From positions 496,001 through 560,000 of the forward strand of contig NZ_LMID01000001.1 in NCBI RefSeq assembly GCF_001428605.1: a stretch of DNA of 64,000 bases, read 5' to 3'. The DNA comes from Sphingomonas sp. Root720 (GTDB lineage Bacteria > Pseudomonadota > Alphaproteobacteria > Sphingomonadales > Sphingomonadaceae). Each line of letters begins with the position of its first letter. Within the stretch, counting starts at the first letter, position 1. The position numbers were made by a program, and so were the translations under genes. Of the stretch, positions 1-7,147 are shown one piece after another. A model generated the notes under the pieces. It searched no databases, had not been told where the DNA came from, and saw nothing but the letters and a program-made list of their open reading frames with translations.

Positions 1-871
1 GCTTCTGGGTGAAGAGGTTATAGGCGATGCGCAGGGTGAGTTGGTCGTCCCGATGCAGCTTCTCGACGATCTCATAGTCGTCGGGATAATTCTGGTAGCC
101 GCCGCCCGCGTCGATCACGCTGGTGACCCCGAGGCTGTTGAGCTCTCGCATGAAATGGCGGGTCGAATTGAGCTGATATTCGGGCGGCAGCTTCGGCCCC
201 TTGGCCAGCGTCGCGTAGAGGATGGTGGCGTTGGGCTGGGCCAGCAGCAGCCCGGTCGGGTTTCCGGAAGCGTCGCGGACGATTTCGCCGCCCGGCGGAT
301 TGGGCGTGTCCTTCGTATAGCCCACGGCGCGGAGGGCCGCGGCATTGAGCAGGGCGCGATCGTAGAGATGGAGGATGAACACCGGCGTGTCGGGTGCGGC
401 GGCGTTGATCTCCTCGATCGTCGGCAGGCGCTTCTCGGCGAACTGGTGTTCGGTGAAGCCGCCGACGACGCGCACCCATTGCGGCGGCGGCGTGTTCTCG
501 GCCTGCCGCTTCAGCATCGCCATCGCGTCGGAAAGGGTCGGCACGCCTTCCCAGCGCAGCTCCATATTATAGTTCAGCCCGCCGCGGATGACGTGGATGT
601 GGCTGTCGATCAGGCCGGGGATCAGGCGGCGGCCCTTCGCGTCGATCATCGTCGCGTTCGGTGCGGCCGCACGGACCTCGGCCTCGCCGCCGACCGCCAG
701 GAACCGGCCGTCGCGGATCGCGACCGCCTGGGCTACCGGGTTGGCGCGGTCGAGGGTCGTGATCCTGGCATTGGTGATGATGATGTCCTGGGGAGTCATG
801 GCGAAGGCCTCCATGGGCGTGGCAGTCAGGGCGGCGGCGCTGGCGAGCGCCTGGCGGCGGGTGAGGTTCAT
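1..871 (-). CDS. Amidohydrolase family protein (YtcJ-like), C-terminus cut by window edge
   Basis: A metal-dependent amidohydrolase whose reading frame is still open at the left edge, so about 290 N-terminal residues are present. The start has a twin-arginine-like leader (NLTRRQALASAAAL), suggesting Tat export or an evolutionary remnant of it. After it comes the usual first beta-sandwich strand (DIIITNARITTLD) and the metal-binding GLIDSHIHV motif with the HxH pair near residue 75. This layout is that of YtcJ/exoenzyme-type amidohydrolases acting on amides or imides; the substrate cannot be told. The start codon overlaps the stop of the upstream XapX gene by 4 nt, so the two are translationally coupled. 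Confidence 0.85.
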   Translation of the reverse strand, partial: MNLTRRQALASAAALTATPMEAFAMTPQDIIITNARITTLDRANPVAQAVAIRDGRFLAVGGEAEVRAAAPNATMIDAKGRRLIPGLIDSHIHVIRGGLNYNMELRWEGVPTLSDAMAMLKRQAENTPPPQWVRVVGGFTEHQFAEKRLPTIEEINAAAPDTPVFILHLYDRALLNAAALRAVGYTKDTPNPPGGEIVRDASGNPTGLLLAQPNATILYATLAKGPKLPPEYQLNSTRHFMRELNSLGVTSVIDAGGGYQNYPDDYEIVEKLHRDDQLTLRIAYNLFTQK

Positions 872-1101
872 GCGTCGCGGTCCCTGTCCTGGTCATTGGC
901 CGCGAGGTGGCTGCGCACGACCGAAAGTATGTCGGGGTCGGCGACGAACCGCCTGGCGACCGGCAGCATCTGTTCGCCCAGCAGGATGCCGAGCAGTCCG
1001 ACCAGGGCCACGGCCGGAGGTGCCGGGGAACGGACGCCGATCAGGCTGTAGAGCAGGCCGGCAAGGAGCCCGGCCCCCATCGAAAGCAGATAGATCTTCA
1101 T
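868..1101 (-). CDS. XapX domain (DUF1427) small membrane protein
   Basis: A 77-residue protein with two hydrophobic segments: residues about 3-20 (YLLSMGAGLLAGLLYSLIGV) and about 28-42 (PPAVALVGLLGILLGEQ). The pattern GxxxGxxYxxxxVxSPAPPxxALxGLLGxxLGE is the XapX domain signature. These proteins are often encoded beside amidohydrolases or isochorismatase-type hydrolases, as here. Their role is unknown; an inner-membrane location is inferred from the hydrophobicity. The gene overlaps the amidohydrolase start by 4 nt and follows the alpha/beta hydrolase by 26 nt. Confidence 0.85.
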   Translation of the reverse strand: MKIYLLSMGAGLLAGLLYSLIGVRSPAPPAVALVGLLGILLGEQMLPVARRFVADPDILSVVRSHLAANDQDRDRDA

Positions 1102-1127
1102 GGCGCCCGTTCCTCCGTCGCTGGTGC

Positions 1128-1967
1128 TCAGGCCTGGATGAAGGCGAGGATGTCGGCGTTCAGCACGTCGGCATTCACCGTCAGCATGCCGTGCGGATAG
1201 CCCTCGTAGACCTTGAGGGTGGCGTCAGGCAGCAATGCCGCCTGGTTCAGCGCGGCGTTCTTGTAGGGAACGACCTGATCGTCGTCGCCGTGGAGGACCA
1301 GCGTGGGTACGGTGATCGCCTTCAGGTCGTCGGTCTGGTCGGTTTCGGAAAAGGCCTTGATGCCTTCATAATGGGCCAGGGCGCTGCCCATCATCCCCTG
1401 GCGCCACCAATTGTCGATGACGGCGGGTTTCACGTCGGCACCGTCGCGGTTGAAGCCGTAGAAGGGGCCGGCGGCGACATCGCGGAAGAACTGCGATCGG
1501 TTGGCGGCCAGGCCGGCGCGCAAGCCGTCGAATACCTCGATCGGCAGGCCGTCCGGATAACGCTCGGTCTTCAGCATGATCGGCGGGACCGCGCTCACCA
1601 GCACCGCCTTGGCGACGCGTCCCTGCGGGATACCGTGGCGGGCGACATAGGCCGCGACTTCGCCGCCGCCCGTCGAGTGGCCGATATGGATGGCGTTGCG
1701 CAGATCGAGATGCTCGGCCACCGCCGCCGCATCGGCCGCATAATGAGCCATATCATGCCCGACGTCGACCTGGGCCGAGCGGCCATGGCCGCGACGGTCA
1801 TGGGCAACGACGCGGTAGCCCTTCGCCAGGAAGAACAGCATCTGCGCATCCCAATCGTCGGAGGACAGCGGCCAGCCATGGTGGAACATGATCGGCTGCG
1901 CGTCCTTGGCGCCCCAGTCCTTGTAGAAGATCTCGACGCCGTCGGTGGTGGTCACGAAGTTGCTCAT
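1128..1967 (-). CDS. Alpha/beta hydrolase, non-heme chloroperoxidase/arylesterase type
   Basis: A 279-residue alpha/beta hydrolase. It shows the oxyanion HG region (MFHHGWPLSSDDWD), the nucleophile elbow GHSTGG with Ser98, the acid in HGDDDQVVP (near 228-230) and the base His259 in EGYPHGM, so the triad is complete. The family includes cofactor-free haloperoxidases/perhydrolases and arylesterases; the real substrate is probably an ester or lactone. I chose the ATG giving MSNFVTT because it follows a GGATCC-rich leader and matches the family start; longer in-frame starts reach into the upstream gene. It lies 85 nt downstream of the isochorismatase gene on the same strand. Confidence 0.87.
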   Translation of the reverse strand: MSNFVTTTDGVEIFYKDWGAKDAQPIMFHHGWPLSSDDWDAQMLFFLAKGYRVVAHDRRGHGRSAQVDVGHDMAHYAADAAAVAEHLDLRNAIHIGHSTGGGEVAAYVARHGIPQGRVAKAVLVSAVPPIMLKTERYPDGLPIEVFDGLRAGLAANRSQFFRDVAAGPFYGFNRDGADVKPAVIDNWWRQGMMGSALAHYEGIKAFSETDQTDDLKAITVPTLVLHGDDDQVVPYKNAALNQAALLPDATLKVYEGYPHGMLTVNADVLNADILAFIQA

Positions 1968-2052
1968 GGGTGGATCCTTTCGGTTCGGGAATATCAGGAT
2001 GTCGTAAGGGCGCGGCCGGCGGAAGGGGGTGCCGGCCGCGAGAAGGCCAGGC

Positions 2053-2712
2053 TCAGTGGCCAGCCTCGGAGGCATCGAACATCGCCTTGGCGTAGGTGAT
2101 GCCGAGGCCATAGGCGCCGCCCCACTTGCGGGCGATGCCGGTGGTCATGTCGTAGGTCTCGCCGCGAGCCCAGTCGCGCTGCAGTTCGAGCAGATATTGG
2201 AGCGAGGTGACGGGGCGGGCTCCGGCCTGGACCATCCGCTCGACGGCACGCTCATGCGCCTCGTCGGAGATGTCGCCGCTGGCGTCGGTGATGACATAGG
2301 CCTCGAAACCCTGGTCGATCGCCGAGAGCACCGGGCCGACGATGCAGACCGAGGTCCACAGGCCGGCGAAAACGATGCGCTCCTTGCCGATGCCGTTGAC
2401 CTCCTCGATCACGGCGGCGTCTTCCCATGTGTTCATCGAAGTGCGGTCGAGCAGTTTCCGGCCGGGGAAGGCGTCGGTGATCTCGCTGAACATCGGCCCG
2501 GAGAAGCTCTTCTCGGCGACGGTGGTCAGGATGGTGGGGACGTTGAAGCCGGCGGCCGCGTTCGAGACCAGCGCGGCGTTGTTGCGGAGGAGTTCCGGCG
2601 CGATCGACTTAGTGGCGAAGGCCATTTGCGACTGGAAGTCGATGAGAACCAGGCTGTGGTTGGTCGGCGAGAGGAGCGTCTTGCCGGGGGTCGGAGTGGC
2701 GGTGATGGTCAT
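2053..2712 (-). CDS. Isochorismatase-family cysteine hydrolase (YcaC-like)
   Basis: A 219-residue cysteine hydrolase. The catalytic Asp is in LVLIDFQ (D25), the nucleophile Cys in LWTSVCIVGP (C123), and a Lys near 86 completes the likely triad. The sequence between them (FSEITDAFPGRKLLDRTSMNTWED) is typical of the YcaC branch of the family. Members hydrolyse small amides or imines, but YcaC-like proteins have no settled substrate. It is first in a minus-strand set with an alpha/beta hydrolase, a XapX protein and an amidohydrolase, which together look like an amide/ester degradation operon. The 174-nt AT-richer gap upstream (2713-2886) probably holds its promoter. Confidence 0.87.
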   Translation of the reverse strand: MTITATPTPGKTLLSPTNHSLVLIDFQSQMAFATKSIAPELLRNNAALVSNAAAGFNVPTILTTVAEKSFSGPMFSEITDAFPGRKLLDRTSMNTWEDAAVIEEVNGIGKERIVFAGLWTSVCIVGPVLSAIDQGFEAYVITDASGDISDEAHERAVERMVQAGARPVTSLQYLLELQRDWARGETYDMTTGIARKWGGAYGLGITYAKAMFDASEAGH

Positions 2713-2886
2713 GATGTCGGTCCCTGTGCTTGATCCAGCGCCCGGTCCGTCCGGGCTGAAAACAGGATTAGGGCAGCCGACTTCTGCGAAACACCGTGAT
2801 AAGATTGACCGAACTTTTCTATAAAATTGAAAAGCCCCTGGTCGTTCCGCTTCTGCCGGCCTACGCCAACATGAAGCGAAGACATG

Positions 2887-3360
2887 TCAGGCGAGCGTCA
2901 GTGGCAATTCGGTGGTCGACTTGATCTCCGACAGGGCGACGATCGAATTGATCTCCTGTACGCCCGGCACCCGCGACAGCTTGTCGAAGAAGAAGCGCTC
3001 ATAGGCGTCGATGTCGGCGGCGACGATACGCAGCAGGAAATCGGTCGGCCCCATGGTGACGTAGCAGTCGAGCACCTCGGGGAAGCCGCGGATCGCATCG
3101 CTGAAATCCTCCAGGTGCGAACGGCCATGGGCATTGAGCTTGACCTGCGCGAAGACCTGGGTGTTCAGCCCCACCTTGCGACGGTCGACCAGCGCCACCT
3201 GCGCCTTGATATAGCCCTCCTCGCGCAGCCGCTGGATGCGTCGCCAGCAGGGCGACGGCGACAGCCCGACCGCTTCCGAGATCTCCGCGGTCGACTGGTC
3301 GGCATTCTGCTGCAGCAGCGCCAGGATCTTGCGATCGAACGCATCGAGTTCGGCAGCCAT
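2887..3360 (-). CDS. Lrp/AsnC family transcriptional regulator
   Basis: A 157-residue Lrp/AsnC regulator. An N-terminal winged HTH (DAFDRKILALLQQNADQS, then EISEAVGLSPSPCWRRIQRLREEGYI) is followed by the AsnC ligand-binding (RAM) domain from about residue 65 (VFAQVKLNAHG, CYVTMGPTDFLLRIVAADIDAYERF). Length is normal. I used the ATG giving MAAELDAFDR, which places the HTH at the usual distance from the N-terminus; a longer frame exists upstream. It sits directly upstream of the hydrolase operon on the same strand and may regulate it, an inference from position only. Confidence 0.9.
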   Translation of the reverse strand: MAAELDAFDRKILALLQQNADQSTAEISEAVGLSPSPCWRRIQRLREEGYIKAQVALVDRRKVGLNTQVFAQVKLNAHGRSHLEDFSDAIRGFPEVLDCYVTMGPTDFLLRIVAADIDAYERFFFDKLSRVPGVQEINSIVALSEIKSTTELPLTLA

Positions 3361-3484
3361 ATTTCTCCGTCCTAGAGAAATGCGAAAAATCTTATGGCAA
3401 AAGATAATCCGTACGCAAAAAATTGCCAACGGACTTCGCAGCACATCTGAGAGCACGCGCGCCTCTCGCCATGCCGAACTTGCG

Positions 3485-4444
3485 CTAGTGCCGCTGCGCC
3501 GCGCTGTTGCGCCATTCGCGGGGGGACATGCCGAAGCGCGAGCGGAAGGCGCGGCTGAAATGCGCGGCGTCCTTGAAGCCGACGTCGAAGCCGATCGCCG
3601 TCACCGAGACGTGCGCCATCAGCGGATCGGAGAGATCGGCCTTCGCCTGTTCGAGCCGGCGCGACCAGATCCAGTCCGACACCGTCATCGACGAGGATTC
3701 GAAGATCTTGCGGAGGTAACGCTGGGAGATGCCGTGCGCCGCCGCGATGCCCTCGCAGGTCAGGCGATGGTCGCCGAGATTGCGGTCGATGAAGGCGCAC
3801 ACCCGCTGGCGGATGATCGCCTGCCCTTCGTTGGGCCGCGCCTGCCCGCCGGTCTGCTCGGCCAGCGCGGTCGCCATCAGGTCGACCGCATTGGCCTGGA
3901 GCCGGCCCAGGCTGAGATCGTCGATGTCGGCAAGCTGTTCGTGGAGCTGGCGGATGAAGCTGGATGCGAGCAGGCCCACCCCCCGCTTGCCGTCGATCCG
4001 CCGCGCAGTCAGCAGATGGCTGTCGATCAGCCGCCCGGTCACCGTCTCGCGGGGGAGCCGCAGGACGACCTGCGAGAAGCTCTCGTCGAAACGCAGCTCA
4101 TAGGGCCGCGTGCAGTCGTAGAGCGCGAAATCGCCCGGGGAGAGCGTCGCGACCCGACTGTCCTGGCAGATCGCGCCGGTGCCCTTGAGCTGGAGGCTCA
4201 GCAGGAAATGATCGCGGTCCGAACCGGCGATGCGGCTGCGGGTACGCCGAACCCGCTGGGCCACCGAGTCCACCATCGAGATCTGGATCGCGCCGAACGC
4301 GATATTGCGCAGCTCGCCCGAGAAGCTGTCGGACTCCCGGCTGTCGCAATCGAGCTCGACGAAGGTGTCGCAGACCAGATCGCACCAATAGGGCAATCTT
4401 TCCTTCGCGCGGACCGTGTCGGTGCTCAGCAGATGTTCGGACAT
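3485..4444 (-). CDS. AraC family regulator, probably of the aldoxime/nitrile genes
   Basis: A 319-residue regulator. The N-terminal two thirds is an AraC-binding-like domain (LPYWCDLVCDTFVELDC at about 18-34; LSPGDFALYDCTRPYEL near 120). The C-terminus has two HTH motifs (LTCEGIAAAHGISQRYLRKIFE, then SVTAIGFDVGFKDAAHFSRAFRSRFGMSPREWR). The ATG giving MSEHLL is 191 nt from the nitrilase start in divergent orientation. AraC regulators with this N-terminal domain are typical neighbours of nitrilase and aldoxime dehydratase genes, so it is likely their activator responding to an aldoxime or nitrile (inference). The divergent spacer 4445-4635 should hold both promoters. Confidence 0.88.
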   Translation of the reverse strand: MSEHLLSTDTVRAKERLPYWCDLVCDTFVELDCDSRESDSFSGELRNIAFGAIQISMVDSVAQRVRRTRSRIAGSDRDHFLLSLQLKGTGAICQDSRVATLSPGDFALYDCTRPYELRFDESFSQVVLRLPRETVTGRLIDSHLLTARRIDGKRGVGLLASSFIRQLHEQLADIDDLSLGRLQANAVDLMATALAEQTGGQARPNEGQAIIRQRVCAFIDRNLGDHRLTCEGIAAAHGISQRYLRKIFESSSMTVSDWIWSRRLEQAKADLSDPLMAHVSVTAIGFDVGFKDAAHFSRAFRSRFGMSPREWRNSAAQRH

Positions 4445-4635
4445 GGCTGCGTCCCCCTGAGCCCTGGACCATAGAGCAGTCGAAACCCGATTGCATTCCC
4501 GATTTGCGGCCCGTGCCGCTCGCGACAAAGGCGTGGGCCCTTGGAGCAAAGACGGCGGACGCCCAACCATGGATGTTCGGGACATGGCCGGTCAGCCGCC
4601 GGCCTGGCGCGTCAAGGTTCCAGGGAGAAGATTGC

Positions 4636-5658
4636 ATGTCGGATGGTCCGTTCAAGGTTGCCGCGGTCCAGGCCGCCCCGGCCTTCCTCGACCTCGAGGC
4701 GGGGGTGGAAAAGGCGGTCGGTCTGATCCGCGAGGCGGCATCGCAGGGGGCGAGGCTGATCGCCTTCCCCGAATGCTGGCTGCCCGGCTATCCGTGGTGG
4801 GCCTGGCTGGATTCCCCGGCCTGGGGCATGCAGTTCGTCGCCCGCCATTTCGAGAATTGCATGACCGCGGACGGCCCCCAGGCGCAGCGGCTCGCCGCCT
4901 GCGCCCGCGAGAACGACATCCGCGTGGTGATGGGCTATTCCGAGCGTGCCGCCGGCAGCCTCTACATCGCCCAGCTCATCATCGCCCCCGACGGAACGAT
5001 CACCCCGCGCCGCAAGCTCAAGTCGACCCATGTCGAGCGGACGATCTTCGGCGAGGGCGACGGCAGCGACATGCGCGTCCATGCGACAGAGCTCGGCAAT
5101 CTCGGCGCGCTGTGCTGCTGGGAGCATCTCAACCCGCTCAACCGCTTCGCCATGTATTCGCAGGACGAGCAGGTCCACATCGCCTCCTGGCCCAGCTTCT
5201 CGCTCTATCCGGGCAAGGCCTATGCGTTGGGGCCCGAGGTCAACCTGGCGGCGAGCCGGATGTACGCGGTCGAGGGGCAGTGCTTCGTCATCGCCTCCTG
5301 CGGGATCATCTCGCCCGAGATGATCGAGCTGATGTGCGATACCGACGCCAAGCGCGAACTGCTGGCCCCCGGCGGCGGCCACGCGATGATCTTCGCGCCC
5401 GACGGCCGGCCGCTGTGCGACCCGCTTCCGGAGGACCAGGAGGGGCTGCTCTATGCCGATATCGACCTGTCGACGATCGCCTATGCCAAGTCGGCGGCCG
5501 ACCCGACCGGCCATTATTCCCGGCCCGACGTCGCCCGGCTGCTGTTCAATCCGCATCGCAGCCGGCCGGTCCAGCATTTCGGATCGCCGCAGGACGCCCC
5601 GGTCCAGCCGGTAGCGTTCGAGGAGATCGCTCCGGGCGCCGAGAAGATCATTTCCTAA
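4636..5658 (+). CDS. Nitrilase
   Basis: A 340-residue carbon-nitrogen hydrolase converting a nitrile to a carboxylate plus ammonia. The triad is visible: Glu46 in LIAFPECWLPGYP, Lys129 in RRKLKSTHVER, and Cys161 in the nitrilase signature GALCCWEHLNPLNR. The PECWLPGYPWW stretch and the C-terminal tail are those of true nitrilases, not of amidases or cyanide hydratases. The ATG at 4636 is preceded by AGGGAGAAG; a longer upstream frame lacks family similarity. It lies 39 nt before the aldoxime dehydratase gene, so its substrate is probably the nitrile that enzyme makes (aryl- or alkyl-acetonitrile type, inferred). Confidence 0.95.
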   Translation: MSDGPFKVAAVQAAPAFLDLEAGVEKAVGLIREAASQGARLIAFPECWLPGYPWWAWLDSPAWGMQFVARHFENCMTADGPQAQRLAACARENDIRVVMGYSERAAGSLYIAQLIIAPDGTITPRRKLKSTHVERTIFGEGDGSDMRVHATELGNLGALCCWEHLNPLNRFAMYSQDEQVHIASWPSFSLYPGKAYALGPEVNLAASRMYAVEGQCFVIASCGIISPEMIELMCDTDAKRELLAPGGGHAMIFAPDGRPLCDPLPEDQEGLLYADIDLSTIAYAKSAADPTGHYSRPDVARLLFNPHRSRPVQHFGSPQDAPVQPVAFEEIAPGAEKIIS

Positions 5659-5697
5659 ACCTGGGCTTCACGGGCAGGATCATCGCAGGGAGGCACC

Positions 5698-6735
5698 ATG
5701 GACTCGTCGATCACCCCCCACCTCGCCTGCGCCCGCTCGCGCCAGCGGCGGATCGCCGACGATTATGCCCCGCCCTATCCGGCCTGGTCGGCGCGGATCG
5801 ATCCCGCCGTCGAGCGGGTGGTGATGGCGAATTACGGGGTGCAGTGGCGCAACCCGGCCGATGCCCTGCGGGCGCTGGCCCATGCCCGCGACCTCCACGC
5901 GACGCTCGACGCGACCAGCGGCGCCCGCCATGTCGATCTCGCACGCTATGTCGACGAAGCCGGCTACGACACGCTGGTGGTGCAACCCTACTGGACCGAT
6001 CCGTCGGCGTTCCGCCGCTGGGAGACGCGCGACGAGGTTGCGGCACTCCGCTCGGCCGAAACCGGCCTCGGCCATTTCCGCGAGATACTGACCCCCACGG
6101 TCGATCGGCTGGAGACGCTCTACAGCACCGAGGACGAGATGGAGGGCATCGGCCGCGCGCTCGCAACGCGGAGCCCTCCGGTGCAGGAACATGCCTATTG
6201 GGGATCGGCCCGCGACCGCTTCCCGATCGCGCAGACCGACGCGCTCGCCCCGGGCGGCCAGCTAGGCTTCACGGTCGCCTCCTCGGGCCATGTCACGGTC
6301 GGCGGACATGCGAATATCGCGATCATCCGGTCGGGCCAGGACTGGGGCCCCACCTCGGGCGAGGAACGCCGCCTCTACCTGGAGGAGATCGAACCGGTGC
6401 TGCGCGCCGGCATGGACTTCCTGCGCGACCGGGGCGGCGAATGCGGCTGCTACGTCAACCGCTACATGCGGATCGTCGATCTCGACGGCACGCCGCAGGA
6501 GAAGAGCTTCGGCTGGAGCTACTGGCGCTCGCTGGCCGACATGGAAGGCTGGTCCGAGGGTCATCCCACCCACCTCGCCATCTTCGGCACCTTCATGAAG
6601 ACCGTGCAGGCGCTGAACTTCGATCTGAAATTGCGCCTCTGGCACGAGGTTTACGCGGTTACGCCGGAACAGCAATATTACGACTATCGCAACTGCCACG
6701 CCGAGACCGGCTTCCTGAAGCAGCTGCCGCGCTAA
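5698..6735 (+). CDS. Aldoxime dehydratase (phenylacetaldoxime dehydratase family, heme enzyme)
   Basis: A 345-residue aldoxime dehydratase, which dehydrates R-CH=NOH to R-CN at a ferrous heme. Family landmarks are present: RIDPAVERVVMANYGVQW near 33-50, the Arg of GSARDRFP (about R172), the Ser of IIRSGQDWGP (S212), the proximal heme ligand His in EGHPTHLAIFGTF (H292), and a candidate distal catalytic His in RLWHEVYA (about H316). Length is usual. A good RBS (GGGAGG) precedes the ATG. With the upstream nitrilase it forms a two-step aldoxime to acid pathway. A hairpin at 6752-6771 follows the stop. Confidence 0.95.
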   Translation: MDSSITPHLACARSRQRRIADDYAPPYPAWSARIDPAVERVVMANYGVQWRNPADALRALAHARDLHATLDATSGARHVDLARYVDEAGYDTLVVQPYWTDPSAFRRWETRDEVAALRSAETGLGHFREILTPTVDRLETLYSTEDEMEGIGRALATRSPPVQEHAYWGSARDRFPIAQTDALAPGGQLGFTVASSGHVTVGGHANIAIIRSGQDWGPTSGEERRLYLEEIEPVLRAGMDFLRDRGGECGCYVNRYMRIVDLDGTPQEKSFGWSYWRSLADMEGWSEGHPTHLAIFGTFMKTVQALNFDLKLRLWHEVYAVTPEQQYYDYRNCHAETGFLKQLPR

Positions 6736-6751
6736 TATTGCGATTGACGTC

Positions 6752-6771
6752 ATCCCGGCGAAAGCCGGGAT
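6752..6771. repeat. Hairpin repeat, GAAA tetraloop family
   Basis: A perfect 8-bp stem (ATCCCGGC / GCCGGGAT) closed by a GAAA tetraloop, just after the aldoxime dehydratase stop. The core recurs inverted at 6816-6837 and within 9564-9605, so it behaves as a REP-like intergenic repeat and may also end transcription. Confidence 0.75.
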
Positions 6772-6815
6772 CTCACTGCCTTTTCCAGTGCCCGATACCG
6801 GACGAAGAACGACGA

Positions 6816-6837
6816 GATTCCGGCTTTCGTCGGAATC
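6816..6837. repeat. Hairpin repeat, second copy in inverted orientation
   Basis: GATTCCG and CGGAATC arms flank GCTTTCGT. This is the reverse orientation of the 6752-6771 element, so the two can also pair with each other (a REP doublet). Confidence 0.6.
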
Positions 6838-6870
6838 ACGGTTGTAGGGACGGCGCTCCCTTTTCCCTTC

Positions 6871-6886
6871 CCTGAACTTGTTCAGG
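6871..6886. repeat. Short palindrome CCTGAACTTGTTCAGG
   Basis: A 7-bp perfect inverted repeat around TT. It shares the TGAACTTGTTCAG core with the larger hairpin at 47752-47778, so it belongs to the second intergenic repeat family. Confidence 0.6.
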
Positions 6887-6960
6887 GTCCACCAGGCCAT
6901 TTGAGCAATCCCGCCGGCGATTGGCAGGAACCTCCTGGCCGTGACCCAGCTTCCCTGTGG

Positions 6961-6981
6961 ATGCTGAAACAAGCTCAGCAT
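6961..6981. repeat. Hairpin repeat related to 47752-47778
   Basis: ATGCTGA and TCAGCAT arms with a 7-nt loop. Read on the minus strand it is nearly the same sequence as the hairpin at 47752-47778, showing a dispersed repeat rather than a one-off terminator. Confidence 0.6.
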
Positions 6982-7147
6982 GACCGGTCGAATTGGCCTC
7001 CCCACCCACGCCGCGTCGAACAACGCATCGCGCCGCCTCAAGCAAGAACCCTGCGCCCATCGGCATACACTCGGCGCCGAGCCCACGGACATTCCGCGCA
7101 GCCGGAAGCCGCCGGGCAGCGATAAACGAAAACAGGGAGACCAGAAG

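Larger units (their letters stand above)
6736..7147. other. Intergenic region without a gene, rich in hairpin repeats
   Basis: This 412-nt spacer separates the aldoxime dehydratase from the TonB-dependent receptor. It holds four hairpin elements (listed separately) of two families seen elsewhere in the window. The last ~120 nt before the receptor should contain its promoter, but I could not pick out a convincing -35/-10 pair. The receptor's RBS is GGGAGA at about 7135-7140. Short open frames here have no coding character. Confidence 0.7.

Noticed and set aside
2790-2806. ACACCGTGAT near the hydrolase operon promoter as another copy of the 13-bp motif
   Set aside because: It matches only the core; C1 and the second half-site are missing, and the operon is not otherwise linked to the island.
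4491-6875. Very long open frame overlapping nitrilase and aldoxime dehydratase in another frame
   Set aside because: It is an artefact of high GC; its translation is Arg/Gly/Pro-rich without motifs, while both overlapped genes have complete active sites.
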